Assembly: GCA_964035545.1 (NCBI GenBank)
Contig: OZ037765.1
Span: forward strand, 22,266,495-22,330,494
DNA from: Bugula neritina
Lineage: Eukaryota; Bryozoa; Gymnolaemata; Cheilostomatida; Bugulidae
Reading direction: 5' to 3'
DNA length: 64,000 nucleotides
The notes under the pieces are model-generated. The model saw only the letters and a list, made by a program, of their open reading frames with translations. It was not told the origin of the DNA and did no database searches. Both the position numbers and the translations under genes were made by a program. Each line of letters starts with the position of its first letter. Position 1 is the stretch's first letter. Positions 41,001 through 54,700 of the stretch are shown here, piece after piece.

Positions 41001-44000
41001 GTGAAAAACAAATCAGACATTTTTTGCAAGGACTCGCACGTGTCACTGCAAATCCTTATTATTCCAATTAAGAATGTTTAGACTCTGACTGCATAATGAT
41101 CTGGTGTTTTATAATCACCAAAATACTGTCTTTCAACTAGCTGTCACTGCAGCAGGTATATTAAGTTACATCACAATAATCAGCTGCAGGTAAAAAGTGC
41201 TGGCGTACTGTTTAGCCGCTAATGCAATAAAGCAAATCCTAATCTGTTTTGACAAGTTGTTATCCAATCATCTTTCCTGGTAAACAATTCTTCTAACAAA
41301 GGGTAGAAGGGTGAAGCGTACTGCATTGTGTATAATGTAAACAATACATTTTCTTTCCAATGAAATATAGCATTGCTGCTTGAATTTTTAACCTAAACAG
41401 TGTCAAATATCTTCATCTATGACCTTTATTTGCAAATTTAAAGTGCTGCTACAAAACTGCCAGGCTTAAACAAACTTTCAAAGAGCTTTTACCTTGCCTC
41501 TATTCTCTATGGCAATTTAGTAGAGCTATGTACTACATAAAATCTTGTATTACTGTATTGTCTATGTATGGAGGTATAATATTCCTATTTGAAACTATTT
41601 AAGATAGTGAACATTTTAATTTTTTTTTAATGACTTCATCTCTGCTTGTAATAAAAAATAGCACAGAGTAAAAAATCAATTAAAAAATGAAACATGATAA
41701 ATTCACATTATTTATTTGATTTTCTTTTAATTTATGCTAACCACTATTCTCATTTACTTTCAAAATGCTGCATCATGACAAAAAGAAGTAAAAATTTGAA
41801 ATAAATGGTACAAAAACAGAAGTGATGATAGCAATTTCAACATTTCGCTCACGTTTTTTACAATTCCAGTTAGAATAGCACAATAATATGATTATGACAT
41901 GGTGCGGCTGGTGATTTTTTATGTACTACTACTGTATGTAAATGAGTATAGGTTTAGGTCTAGGTTTAGTGGATTCACAATTGGCATTAATAAAATATTA
42001 TGACATTATTGCAACTATAGCTCACAAAACTTGATTCTTTCTCAACTCAAACAACAAAAGTAAGATATAAAAAATGTTAAAAAAGAAAGATTATTTAAAT
42101 ACAATTTTGACACAAGGAAGTAAAAAGTATTTCAACGGCCACAGAAATATAAGTGGAAGAACTACTCTTTTTGCAAATAATTATAGAATAAATTTTGCAG
42201 TATTTAGAAATGAACTTGGGCAATTAATAAACTGTAGAAACGCAATTAGAAACTTGTACACTATAATGTAATTTATGTTGCTGTTTTGTATGTGAACCGT
42301 GCTTTATAAATACATTTAAGATTTCTAAGAAAGCTTGTTTGCAGTGGGCGGACAGCTAGTTGCGTGGGATTGCCTACCTCCGTCTATTTTAGCTAGTTGC
42401 AGGTATCGCTCACTTTTTGTAAATGAAAATTTAACTAACGCGATTTTCTGTTTGTCTATAAACAAGATAATTTGAAAACTAGGTTTAAAGTAAAAATTTT
42501 ACTTTAAGATCCCATAATATTTAATATTATGGGATCTTAAATCAGCTAAAGCAAAATGCAAAATAAAAATTAACTGTGGAAATTGACAGCTCTGTGTAAA
42601 TGGATTGTGTTGAAATAATAAAAGTAACAAAGACTATGCTTACAATAAACTATGGAGTAGCTGAAGAAGAAAAAGTAGCAGTTTGGAGATATAGCTGTAA
42701 GAAGCAAACCAATGCTGCAAATGAATCCACCCACCATTCCCACAACTCTGTGTGACGTCCTGATGACCAGCCAACCAAATGGAGGGCCTAAAAATAGACT
42801 GTGTATAAGTAGAGAGTTTATAGCATATGGGTTACCGGCATTCAAAGATACTGCAAAGACGTTTGACAGTTAATTCACCAGATATCTAGTTTTGTCAGAA
42901 AATTTAAAGCCATAAAAATTAAAATACCTCAAAATGCAATATTTTTCTTCTTTATTTTCAAATTACTTTTTTTGTGAATCAATGAATTTACCAGTGGTAA
43001 TTCTAAATGACTCATTTTTCTATTAACTACTTCAAATACACTTATTTTCATAAATATTATTTTCATCAATCCTGATCAAAAATTTATTCAAAATTGTAAC
43101 TCAAAAACTCAAACATAATGCCTTTGATGCATTAATTATTAGCTTAGGCTAGCAAACATAGGGGGATGGGGAGACTGCAAAAAATAATTAGCTTTAACAA
43201 TAGTAAACTCTATGAGTTTTTTATTAACAAAATGTTTCTATTAAAAAACTATTTATAACATGTTTTTATTCAACATAATATTTCCTCATATACAAACTCA
43301 AGATAAATTTTGAAAAAATTAAATTGGACTTAATAATTGGGCCAAAAGAATGAATGAATACGCTAATATACATTCTAACAAATTAAAGCCATACAAACCA
43401 GCTAAGAGGCTGACAATAGAACTAGCCGAGAGAACCCATAAGGTAGTCTTTTCATTGCAATCTTTGAAGTTGTTTTCTATTTCTAGCTTGATTATACCAG
43501 TGCACTTGAACGTTCCAGCAATGAGACAGAATAGGCCTGCTGAAGCTGTAAATATAGGAAAGGGTAAAGTAACAATTCTCTCAATTAAAATATGGTAATA
43601 TGAGGCTGTAATGATTCAACTATACAGGAGTCTAACTTATTAGGCTCAGGAATTTTGTAGCCAATTTCCATAGACTGAATGAAGCCAGTCTGAGGAAGGT
43701 TTCCGGTCATAACCCCGTTTAAGTCATCAGTTCCCAAGAGTCATCAATGTCATTGTTAGTTACTTGGGTAGTGATTGACCTTCGGTCTTGACCATTACTA
43801 GGGCATGGGCTTATGAATAGCATTACAAAACATGTCCAAGTGTTGTTTAATACTGCATGTTATACTATTAGCCCTTCCTGGACAGATAACTGGGGAAAGC
43901 AGCAGTCTGGGATAAGTCAGCCATGTTGAAGTAAGTAGGCCTACTATTTGCAAGCACAGAAAATTGCAACAGTTTTTTTGTATGCATATGCAAGTCTCTC

Positions 44001-46197
44001 GAGTCTAACATTCATTCATAGTTTCAAGAATGTTCAGCCCAGCCCTGTACTAAGATAGAAATAATAAATAAATAAAACGCAGCCATAGTGACACAGATAT
44101 GCACCTTTCAAGTTTAGTGTATGTCATTAAAATCTACTTTTTATGGCAAGTCAATGTAGTAATCAATTTCATTTTTTGTGAAACAGAAGCTTATCCGAAG
44201 CATATTTTAATAATCAGTAAGGAGCAGTGAGGTATAAGACAATCTTAATTACCATGGTGTCTGCAAAGAGCCACATTCCACACAATTCTGTGATTAGTGA
44301 CAGGGGAATGCATACATTGTATAGAATTTAGAATTAAATTATTAATATAAACATAAAATTGCCAAAAATTATTAAAGCAGAAGCTGCTGTCTAACTAGGT
44401 GCTTCACAACTAGGAAGCTTTGGTATATAACTGTAAACTATTATCATAATAAACTGCTTTGTATTACATCATTACTGTGAAATATTACTGCTGCTGCAGT
44501 CATCAGAGATATAATCGATTGGTGAACTTTTGAACCATTCATAATAGTACATCCAGTATTATTGCAAATCAGTATTGCGTGCAGTAAAACCTGCTGGGTA
44601 TACCTATAAGCGATTTCCTTCGACATTTTACAAGGCCAAGTAAGCCTCAGGGTTGTGTTGTTGTAAATAAAATGCTTGGGCAGGTCTTAACATCCCTACA
44701 GTCTACCCGATGCAACATACTATTATTCAAGCTATAAGTGAAGCCCTTGTTATTCACCAACATAACACTTAACATTCCTAGTAGTCATTTATATGTGGGC
44801 AAAGAGGTGCTGTAGAGTTGCACTGTAAGATGAAATGAATAATTGCTATAGCCTTGCCTATAAGCATTGATTAGTGGGCTAACAGCAACTTGAGTAGGTA
44901 ATTGTAAAGTGAAGACATAACTTGGTCAAGGTCAAGTTTGACAGACAGCCTATTAGTAAGGTCGATATGTTGTTACACATAAATGACGCCTGTAAATAAT
45001 ACATGCAGCAAAATGCATTAAGACCATTATCAAACATGATCTAGCAGTATACTAACCTAATAAAAGGTCATTCAATATAACTGGTTGAGTAGGCATCTTT
45101 CATTCCTAACTAAATTGCCTCTAGAACATGAGCACCCATGTTTTCCAATGACTCATTGTAGCTCCTCCCCCCCCCCCCTCCTTTAAATCATTTGCCATTA
45201 ACTAACACCTTTTACTCTTGTGCATAGGAACATCAATTTGTTTTTCTATAGCTGTGCCTTTTATACATGTGTACTTTTCATAATTTAAAGTTCCAGTGCA
45301 TACATAATTATTATGCTCTAATGCACTATTAGGATTTAGATAATTTCCTAAACAAAATCTCTAAGTTTGGAAATAATATGAAACAAAGTGAGTTGTAAAA
45401 TGAAATGCACATCAGTGGAAAAGAGATAAGGTGATAATTAATCACAGCATTTCATAATCGCTATGAAAAGAAATTGAAATCACTATGAAAGAGATTAGAA
45501 AGAATGTTCATACTTCAACTATAACTTCAAATATACTTGGAGATGTACAACAGTTCCCAGTAAACTCACATTGATATTAGATGCAATAAACCAAGTATGT
45601 AGGCTTCACTTATCTCTTTAAAAAATCATTTCATCAACAGGGACCAATGAGGTGATTGATAGCATCATATTTTAACTCGGCCTCCCTTTTATCATTATAT
45701 TTTTTGAAAACTACTAAATGCAGTCTCATCAACAAGTAACAGCAAGGGCTAAAATTCTGTGTGCTCTTTCAACATTAATTTAAAACAATTGACGTTGCCA
45801 AATGACTTTTGTCTAGAAAGCATATTGGAAAATTATTCATTTTGAGACCCTTGAACAAATGTATTGGAAATGCAAATTAAAATTTTTGTCTATTTTTAGA
45901 TACATAAAAATACTGTCAAGTATGATAAGTTGCCAAGTAAGCCCATATTTCAATCACTTATCAAATACACATTTATTCAAATACACTTTAAGTTTTACAA
46001 AAAATTAAACCTACAAGTCAATATAAAAGTGGTTAGCAAGGAAAATAAATGTTTGAAGGTAATTATATACAACAATGAATAAGGAGTGAGGAATTCTACT
46101 AACCAGCAACGATAACCCACGCCCAGCCACTGTCCTTAGGAATTCCATCACTCTTTGCAGCTTTGTTCACAGTTTTAGAATTTCGTAGGCAAGGCAT
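35063..46197 (-). CDS. slc16a: Monocarboxylate transporter-like protein (SLC16, major facilitator superfamily)
   Basis: Eight coding exons in phase give 554 aa: 46197-46104, 43545-43399, 42787-42644, 40375-40193, 38213-37699, 37191-36921, 35982-35818, 35208-35063. The N-terminus carries the SLC16 signature before TM1 (KDSGWAWVIVA, residues 21-31). The TM4-TM5 signature reads YFSKHRGLAVGLMASGSGLG. TM6 begins at about residue 190 (AGVFLQTIVLAALL). A long, hydrophilic Ser/Thr-rich central loop of about 150 residues follows, then the second six-helix half and a short basic tail (YSKLSRRTTVN). The family moves monocarboxylates or related small molecules across the plasma membrane, often with protons; the substrate cannot be told from sequence. 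An acceptor (cttcag) at 46203-46204 just before the ATG implies a 5' noncoding exon. The second exon is divergent and was placed by phase and hydrophobicity. Confidence 0.88.
38433..38641 (+). mobile_element. tRNA-derived SINE, copy 2, in an SLC16 intron
   Basis: Clear Pol III boxes: A box in GGCCTGGTGGTCAGAGCACT and B box AGTTCAAATCCC. The body, AGGAAGAGCATTCAGTCATA, then TTCTCACAGGGATGG and CACATGAGTT, matches the copy at 33584. It lies in the intron between coding exons 4 and 5, antisense to the gene. Confidence 0.85.
39738..39900 (+). mobile_element. Fragment related to the SINE tail
   Basis: Shares CTGGTCATAACTGCTCCTGT and the GCCAC that follows with the SINE bodies at 33584 and 38433, then diverges into a GC-richer segment containing a G run. 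Truncated; its head is not seen. Confidence 0.45.
42503..42541. repeat. Perfect 19-bp inverted repeat with a 1-nt spacer
   Basis: TTTAAGATCCCATAATATT, one T, then its exact reverse complement. It lies in the SLC16 intron just downstream (on minus) of the third coding exon. It could be a tiny element remnant; no terminator role is expected in animal DNA. Confidence 0.85.
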
Positions 46198-46204
46198 GCT
46201 GACT

Positions 46205-49200
46205 GAAGAAAAGATAATAGGACTATAACTTCTGCTCTATTAACTATGCAATGGTGGACATCTAGTAATCGGAGTGGTTGGCCCATAAAATAAACTATTC
46301 ATAATGTGAGTACTAATAGAGCATGAAATGAGAAGCTAGATAACTATTACATTACTATTGTAATAAAACTTTACACTAGTATAACAGATGTGATTACCAC
46401 AGTACTAGACTAAAAGAGTAAGAGTATAGTATAAATACAAGTACTTGCTCAAACAAAACAAAAGTAATACAAATATATTATCAACATAATATATTCCTAA
46501 TATTACAAATATACAATGTAATGTAGTACACAAGTAATGTTCTACTTTTTCTGTGCTTCACACCACACTCTTCGAATACCACTTCACTAGCAAGCACAAA
46601 GCTATAGTACTGTATGTTACACAACTTTAACCCTTCACCTTGCACTAGCTACACTACTGTATATTGCACAACTTATCTCCCCCTGTTGTACTCTACACTA
46701 CTGTACAATTGCACATTACACAACTTAATTCATCCTACATTGCACTAGCCACTCAGGTCTATACCACAATGCACTAAGCAGCCCTTCACTTCTATTTCAG
46801 CCTGCTGCCTTCCATAAAACCTACCTCAGGTGTTGTTTGTTGACTGCTGTCTCTAGTATGTAAGTCAGCACAACATAGAGTTCATAGTTCAACTAATGCT
46901 GCTAATGGATGTGCCAAAGATTAATTGTCCACTCAGGCAATGTTGTCCACTCTACTAACAGTATATAAATAGCTTAAATAATATTGTTATACACAACACA
47001 GCACTCATCTACACAAAGCATAATCTTTTCGAGTAGACTAAATAAAGCATATTGACCATACCATATGTCTATAACTCTATCAGAATGAAAGATTACCAGC
47101 TTGCTAGATTTAGTTAATCTATGTCGATCATATTTTTCATTTGGAGTTGTAAAGTTCAATTCATTTAAATTGCAGATGCCGTATGAAGAGCATTTGCAGT
47201 TTTGATATAATAATTAAATTAATGAATATAATAATAAATAATAATGATAGATAATAAAAATCAAAGCCTTGGTGGAATGTTAAAATGGTTGCTTGATTAT
47301 GAGCGTTAATGTGAACCCTGCTTTGATGATTGCAAGGTGATTATCCGCAAGGAGAAAGACATCAATACTATTGGATGGAAGAATGCTAATGGCCAACTAT
47401 GTTAGTCAGGTGTTGTTGCAGCACGTGTTGAGTGCATCTTCTGCATATAAGTTATGCAAAAACAGTATTGTGCAAATTGGAATACTGCTGTTACATAACT
47501 GCAACATAAAAAATTAACTTCCTAATTGCGGCAAAATGATTTATGTCTCAATTGGGAAAATTGTTATATAATTATTATATGAAATGCAAATCTTGTTAAG
47601 GATACTGTGTTTAATCTATATATTATTTCTAAAATTTTGCAGAAAAAATGTCTGGAAATAAATGTAATTAGCATCGGAGTTTTACCAAACATTATAAATG
47701 TGTGATGTTGACATAATCAATAGATATCAAACAATATTTTAGGCAATGAATTAACAGGTTGCATGTTAGATGTGTCACAAAGACCTCTAAAAGAATGTGT
47801 GGAGCCAGTACAAAAGCCAAATAAACAATGTTTGCCATTGGCAGTAACTTGGGCAATTTTCAAGTGTATGCTGTTTAGACAACTCTTTAGCTTGACCTCT
47901 AACAAATATGACCTTGACTAGTCACCAAAACAAAGCAAAGATTTTGATAGATCAACGATTTAGTTTTAAGTTTATGCCTGTTTCACATGTAGCCGATTGA
48001 AGTGAGTTTCTATGCTATCTTCCGACAGCAGTGGTGTGCTGCAACACTTAACCAGTTCAAACTCGCCTGCTTACCACTAAATAATCACAACTTAGCTGTA
48101 AAGGAGTTGCTGGACGCTGGTCACTCAATTATTATCTGACCCTCGAGGGGCTAATCTTTAGACAGTATGCCACAGCATGACGCTTAAAATTGATTACATT
48201 ATACTAAGGACTGACTATAACTTGAAATCTTTCATAGAAACTACACTTACATGACTTTTTTTATTCTCCTGGCAGTAATTGTTAAATACTAATAACCTTG
48301 TTTAGAAAAAAACCGGTGATGCTATAGCATGCTGGAATTATATCTGTTGGCATTGATATATAATATTTTTGTCAAATTTTGATAAAATACAAAATTTAAA
48401 TAGTGAGCATTGGTAAGCATAATTTTCAAATTTACATTAAATGATTAGGATTAAAGTCATCGAAAATCAAATAGACATAAATTTAATACACATTAATATA
48501 TTATGTTCATATTTGTACTGAGAAAGATATTCTGTACTCTCAAAGTAAACAGCTACCATGTTTATATTACCTTATAGTAACTTTTCCAGCCAGTCACTTT
48601 AATAACTCTAAGATCAATAATACATTTATTTGGTGTCATTAATTCTCTTACCTACATATTGAATAATGCAGGCCTATGAATTGCATATAACTAATGATAA
48701 TATAATATTTACTTACAACAATGTAGTACTGAACTGCATGCAGTAGATACAGGTATGCAGGCTGCTACTCTCAGATGCCAATACAGTATGAGGTATACGA
48801 TAGCTCCTTGTCTTATATATAATGTTGTCCTTCATTGCAATGTAAGGTAGGCGGATCTTGCTAATAATACTTGTAGCTTTGAGTAGTGATAGCATCAGCC
48901 ATACAGCACGCTCTAGTTCAACAATAGAAGATCTTGAATACTGTTTACAGTCAGTCTAAGGTGACTCTTGATGCATACAGTAACATACCCACAAGTAACA
49001 TACACATTAATCAGCTAATCGGCTAGATTATAACCAGTCCTTTTAGCAAGGTTAATAAAGGTTGATTAGTTTTACTTTTAAGCTCATTTAGTTGAAAAAA
49101 ACATTTATAAGCAGCTCTGAGTTGGAGGTGACTGAGCGTGGTAGTTTGGGGTTCACAAGTTTTGAGTTGGGGATTCAAAATTCCAACCTAAATCCCCAAC

Positions 49201-51772
49201 TCCAAACTTGAGAATTCCAAACTACGGCTCTCAACTTGGAGCTGCTTATAGAAAGATTCCATCCACCTCAGTAAACATAGCCTAAAGTCTAACCTAATAA
49301 TGGCCGGAGTTGTAGTGCAATTAACCAAAGACTAAGCTTATGCAACTTAAACCCAGTCGGAGTTACATGTTGGCTCATAGAGACATACAACATGCTTCTA
49401 TACCTCGCATGCCAGGGCACCTACTCATATTTCAGGGATGACTGGAAGTCCTGGCATTGTGCATAATCAGATAACTGGTTTAAACTCTCTTATTTCTCGA
49501 CTTAGTTTCACTCAAATTTGTGCAATCCTATGGTCTTATAACTTTTATATGCTCATAAAACTAACAGTCATATTAATTATTTGGTACTTGAGTTCAGCAT
49601 AAGATATAATTGTTCACATTCAATCTAAATTGATGAAAGAGGTTGATCAGGAGTTAAATGCAACACTTCTATGTGAACATATTATTTTATATTTTTATAA
49701 CTCAAGCAGTCAATATAAATTATCTGCGGTAGTTGTCAAATTGATAGCTTACTTATACTTATTTTTTGCATAAAATTTCCTAAACTAGCACACAAAAATA
49801 ATTCCAAGAAACCTTTCAAGTGTATAGTTAGTAGACAAAGTTAATTGGAGTGCAAATTATTCTTCAATCATGATTGCAGGCACCAACTAAATTAAAATTC
49901 AGAATTTTTCAGCTGAAATTAAGCACCACCTGTAAGAAATGTTATTTTTTGTTGGATGGATTTATGTATGCCTAATTATTGTGAAATTATTTAGAAATCC
50001 TTAAAGTACCGCAAGAAAGAGATCTAAATAAATGCATGATTGAGTACTTTTTATGGTAATCATGGCACACAAATGATTGACATGATTGAAGGGGCAAGAG
50101 ATAGGATCAATTTTTTGACAGCTGTTCCAGCCCCCTGCTTGGCTATATTAGGTAACTCTACCTTTTGTAACTTTGCTCTGGTGCTTGTCAAAACAACAAG
50201 GAGTAAATTATTGTTCACTATGAAAAGCTTGCCAATCAACTGCTTAGTTTTTGTACCCGATACTCGATAGGTCAAGTCTGACCAATGTGCAGCTGTTTAT
50301 TACTATTGCCAATTGGTAAATAGTCAAAACGTTTTTATATATCATATATTGTAGTCACGCATTACTCTTTTACTCCCCACAAATTTTATAAATTGTTAAC
50401 TTTTGGTATATTTCAATTGATAGCGACACACAGTGACTTTGGGGCCCTGATGTATGCAATTATTATTTTCGGCCCCAGTGATAGCATATATTAGTGTATT
50501 TATTGCAAACAAGGTAGTCCTACTTTTTAAAAAGGCTTATTGGCAAATACATCAACAATTAAATGTTACAAAAAATGTCGAAAGAGGAACTAATTATTTT
50601 GTTGGCACAAAAACATCGCATCACAGATTGCTGTCTGCATAGTTAAGACAACTCCTTATGAAGCAGGTGCTTTATTTTACTTTTTGAAAAGTAGTGCAGC
50701 AGAGTATTAGCAAATTCATTCCCATTGCTTCGAATGGATTCAAACAGATTTGATTTGATCTGTTCTCCAACATGAAATAAAAAATCCATTAATGTGAAGC
50801 AATGGGACCACAGCGTATATGCTAATAAAATAGCCTACTATAAAGCATTTAGCAACAACCAGTAATAAGCACAGTATAATACAACAGTAATAAACTTTGC
50901 CCTGATTGGCCAGTGTAAAACAGCCATTTACATTTAAATGGGTTATTATAGTTGGTTTCGGTTTTTTTTCAAACATTACAATCTGCAAGCCAGCTTACTT
51001 GAGTTGGCAGCATAAACCCATTATATAGTTTTGGAGAATGTGACCGAATTTGCAAGTCACTGCTGTTACAAAACTGAAACTTTTAAAAAATAATAGGAGT
51101 GCTGGGGAAATATGGTGAGCTGTATGTTAATTGTGGCAATTGGCCAACATTTGTTTAATGTCAAAAGTGGGCCAAATGCACTGTAAAGCTTCTCTAACTA
51201 AATACATTAAGGTGACTCAACAGGTATAACTAAATTTGCACACAGCTTTGTAGATAGTATCAGGATATATTCAATTCAACATAGTCCAAGTGCTACAGCA
51301 AATGCTAAATTATATTTGGGTGATATATATGTACCTGCTACAGCGAAAAGGAAAAATTCAAACTGCAAGTGTAGTTGACGTTCTGAAAGCCACCTGCGAA
51401 TAAGCTGACCGAATTACAAACTGATTTAGGTAAAATTATGCATGTAATGTTAGCAAGAAATGTCCCATATCGTACAGTGTTGCAATTAGTTGTTCTAATT
51501 ATGCACCTCAGTACCTTTGTATTTTATATATCCTCAAGAACTGTGAGATAATGAATGAGCATGCCACTGCAGTTTAAACCCCAAGAGCAAGTTTCACACA
51601 TTTACGGAGGCAGAAAATGACAAAGCCTTTTATTTCATTTTTACAAAAAACATTTGAATTTTTTTATATTTTACACCCAGTCAAAAAGACAGCAATGAAC
51701 AATTATATAAATTACTAGATAAAAATCATATAAACAGTTAGACTAACAAAAATATAAAAGCCCAGAATTACA
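46205..51772. other. Spacer between the SLC16 gene (5' side) and MIC60 (3' side)
   Basis: No coding exon recognised in 5.5 kb. It should contain the SLC16 promoter and 5' noncoding exon. About 46560-46760 shows degenerate repeats of CTACACTACTGTA and TTGCACAACTT. An imperfect hairpin lies at 49106-49250. The overlapping open frames at 50040-50275 on both strands have no domain I can name. TTTATT at 51628-51633 is AATAAA on minus, about 140 nt past the MIC60 stop. Confidence 0.45.
49106..49250. repeat. Imperfect hairpin repeat, about 145 bp
   Basis: Ends TATAAGCAGCTC and GAGCTGCTTATA are exact inverted copies. Between them GAGTTGG, TTTGGGG, AATCCCCAACTCC and similar words pair imperfectly across the centre. 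It looks like a small MITE or hairpin element. Confidence 0.6.
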
Positions 51773-54700
51773 TCAAAGAATCTGCCCCATGGCTAGTGCC
51801 ATTGCATATGCATATATAGCTTGACAAGTTTGCTCTACTTCCAAATATTGACGAGCCTCACTGATCCAATCTTGAGCTAAGGTTCTGGGCACACCTTTCA
51901 ACTGTAACATACATCTTACAGCCTCAATCATAGAGTGCCTATCAATGAAATACCGAGCTTGTATTAGCAGGTCTTTGGTGCTCATTCCCTCAGTGCCAGA
52001 TTGGTAAAATTCAGATGAGGTTGTGTACTTTGGTTTCTCACCAAAGTGGGTCATTGAACCATAAGCTCTGGAAAGCCACGCAGAAAATATATTAGAGGAG
52101 TCGGGTAAAAATGCGCTTTTTCTGCATTCATTGAAAACTATTTCAAATCTTTTTTCAAGAGAAGAATGGGTGTAGAGTCCAAATGAGAGAACTCTTTCTG
52201 GTATTGAATCAAGCAACGCTTGAACGAAAGTGTCAGTCGGACAAGCTTGTCTGCACATATCTACAGCCTCTTTGATATCCACTGTATGAAATGGAGTCGA
52301 CGCCACTGGGTCTACAAACACACCAGCCAATTGAAACTTAGATTATCTATCCGAATAGAGTGGCACGGTAAACAAATTCAATTCATCATCAAAATATCTA
52401 TAAAATAATTTAATATACAATCCTAAATGTTTATACATACATATAATTTATAATAAACATTTGCCAAGCAACTGTATTCTACCACATGACAGTGCCTGCA
52501 TTAAAAGAGGCAAAGCATGTCCGCTAACTAGATTTCTAAAACTAATATTTATAGTAAAAAATTCAAGAATGTTCTGAAAAACTTCGCTTTACACCGCAGT
52601 ACACCGATAATTGTTTTCAACTTCTAACCACCAATATAAGTATTACCAACATGCTCTAAACACATCATGATGACTTACAAAAACACTTTACATAACAGTT
52701 TTGAACTGGTCAAAACCTGTTTGTTATTTAGAGGAAGTTTATCCATTTTCAAACGTTTCAACCTATTAACTAATTATCCTATACTAAATGTTATGTTCCA
52801 TAGACAAACACAATGATTCATCATACAGTCTTTACTCCTTTCAACTAAGAAAATCTAAAAAATGTACAACTACTTAAACCAGGAATATCTTAATAGTTCA
52901 CCTCGACCATCTATTGAACAAGGTAGTGTTAGAAAATTTATCAACAACTGAACGGAAAAGATCTCTTTACAGATTGCAATGAAATATTTTTGCTATCAAG
53001 AGAAAGTAACTTTAACTGTATAAAATGAAATTATGTTGAAACAACCTCTACTTTTTATAGGATGTGAAATGTTGACTTTTGTTTGCAAACATTCGTATTC
53101 AAATAGGTAAGGTCACGTTGGGCACCATTAGACCTTTTGCAATATTCCTTTCACCCTGCACCTGTCACAGTGGAGTTGACAGAGAGCCTAGCTATTACTA
53201 GCAGAGCTTCAGTACAAAGTACCATAACTTTTGGATTGAACCTATAATTTTCGAAATTTACTTCAAATTCTCAACGTTTGATTCACAGTAACCATTAGAA
53301 AAGTTGGCAATGGATATTATTTAACTAGAAACTCAAGTTTAATATAAAACAGCAAATAACATTGTCAATTTTTCCCTCCTCTCTGTCAAATATCATATAA
53401 AGTTCGATGTCGCGGTGCAATTTTACACTTGACAGAGCCGTGATTGATTAGTAGAAAGAAAAGCAAAGTGCTGCGCTATTTTCAAGGACAATATATGTCC
53501 CATTAGCCTGACTATTTTTATACCGAAAGCGTTTAAATGATAAAAATACTGCAAATGACAGAGGTATCACAAATAAACCATGTCAAGTGGTTACGCCCTA
53601 AAATACCCATTTCAATTAGTTACTGAGCTTGCACTTGGCGTCATTACTTTGTATCATATTATTAGAGTGTCTGACGTTCTCTTAACATCATAGGGTCTTA
53701 GATACACTTTTTGGCTGCCCAAACTCACTGTAACATTGAAAGGGCCAAATAACTCTGCCAAATTTTGGCTCACGAGAGCATAACAACTTGGCCAAAAGAA
53801 AATATTTTTAGTGTTAGTTTTAATTAGTACCAATGTTGCAAAGATCATTTCCAGCTCAATAATTGCACAATAAGGTAAATTTGAATGTAAATTGAAAAAT
53901 CTGGATTGCGCCTAAACACACCATAATGAAAGACGTAATTACAATCTCGTTCCAGTTTCGAATAATAAACTTGAAATGTTATTTCTCAACACACCAGAAA
54001 TGAAACACTCAGACCACCAAGCAGCTACCGCCAATACCAACATCCGCACTCTCAACTAACATCCGTACACCTCGCAGAAGCATGACTCGCTACCTCCCAT
54101 AAAACAACAAAGTTATCACATGTGAGAATACATATCAAGAAATTATTCCACTTTTAATTACAACTTCAAAAATAAACAAGCCGAAATGTTTTGTTACCTT
54201 TTGAAAAATCAATGCGATCAACAAAGATATTGTCCATGCAAATTAAAAGCTTTTCCAAAGTTCCGGTGTTACTAATATTTGGGGGAAATTTATGGCTGCG
54301 TTACGACGAACTTATAGAATTTAAAAGTTCTGCAATGAGAAAAACAGCAACTGATAAAAAATGGAGAATGTTTGCAGACGAGCCTTAGAGACGAGACGCA
54401 GGAAAACACGAGGGAAGAGATGAGAAAGTAGGGAGGTATTTTCGTGCCAACGAGTTTTGTTTTGCTAAACTATGTGCAGAAGTTCAGCTGCCAACAGGGC
54501 TGAAGTGGATCCCATGAACTTACATCCAGGTTCGGAAAGTCAGCACGCAGATTGTCCAGGAAACTGCTCCACAAACATTACAAAACTTGTTTGCTTGTAA
54601 TTAAATGTTATTCATTACATTCGAAAAAACAATGTTGACTCGTTGAGAGATTCAAATGCAGCTGGTGACACTGCAATTTGGTTAGTTACTTTCTAAAAAG

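Noticed and set aside
46560-46760. CRISPR-like or clean tandem array
   Set aside because: The repeats are degenerate, with irregular spacing, in an animal genome.
50040-50642. Open frames in the SLC16-MIC60 spacer
   Set aside because: Both strands are open over the same stretch and none shows a family motif or splice partners.
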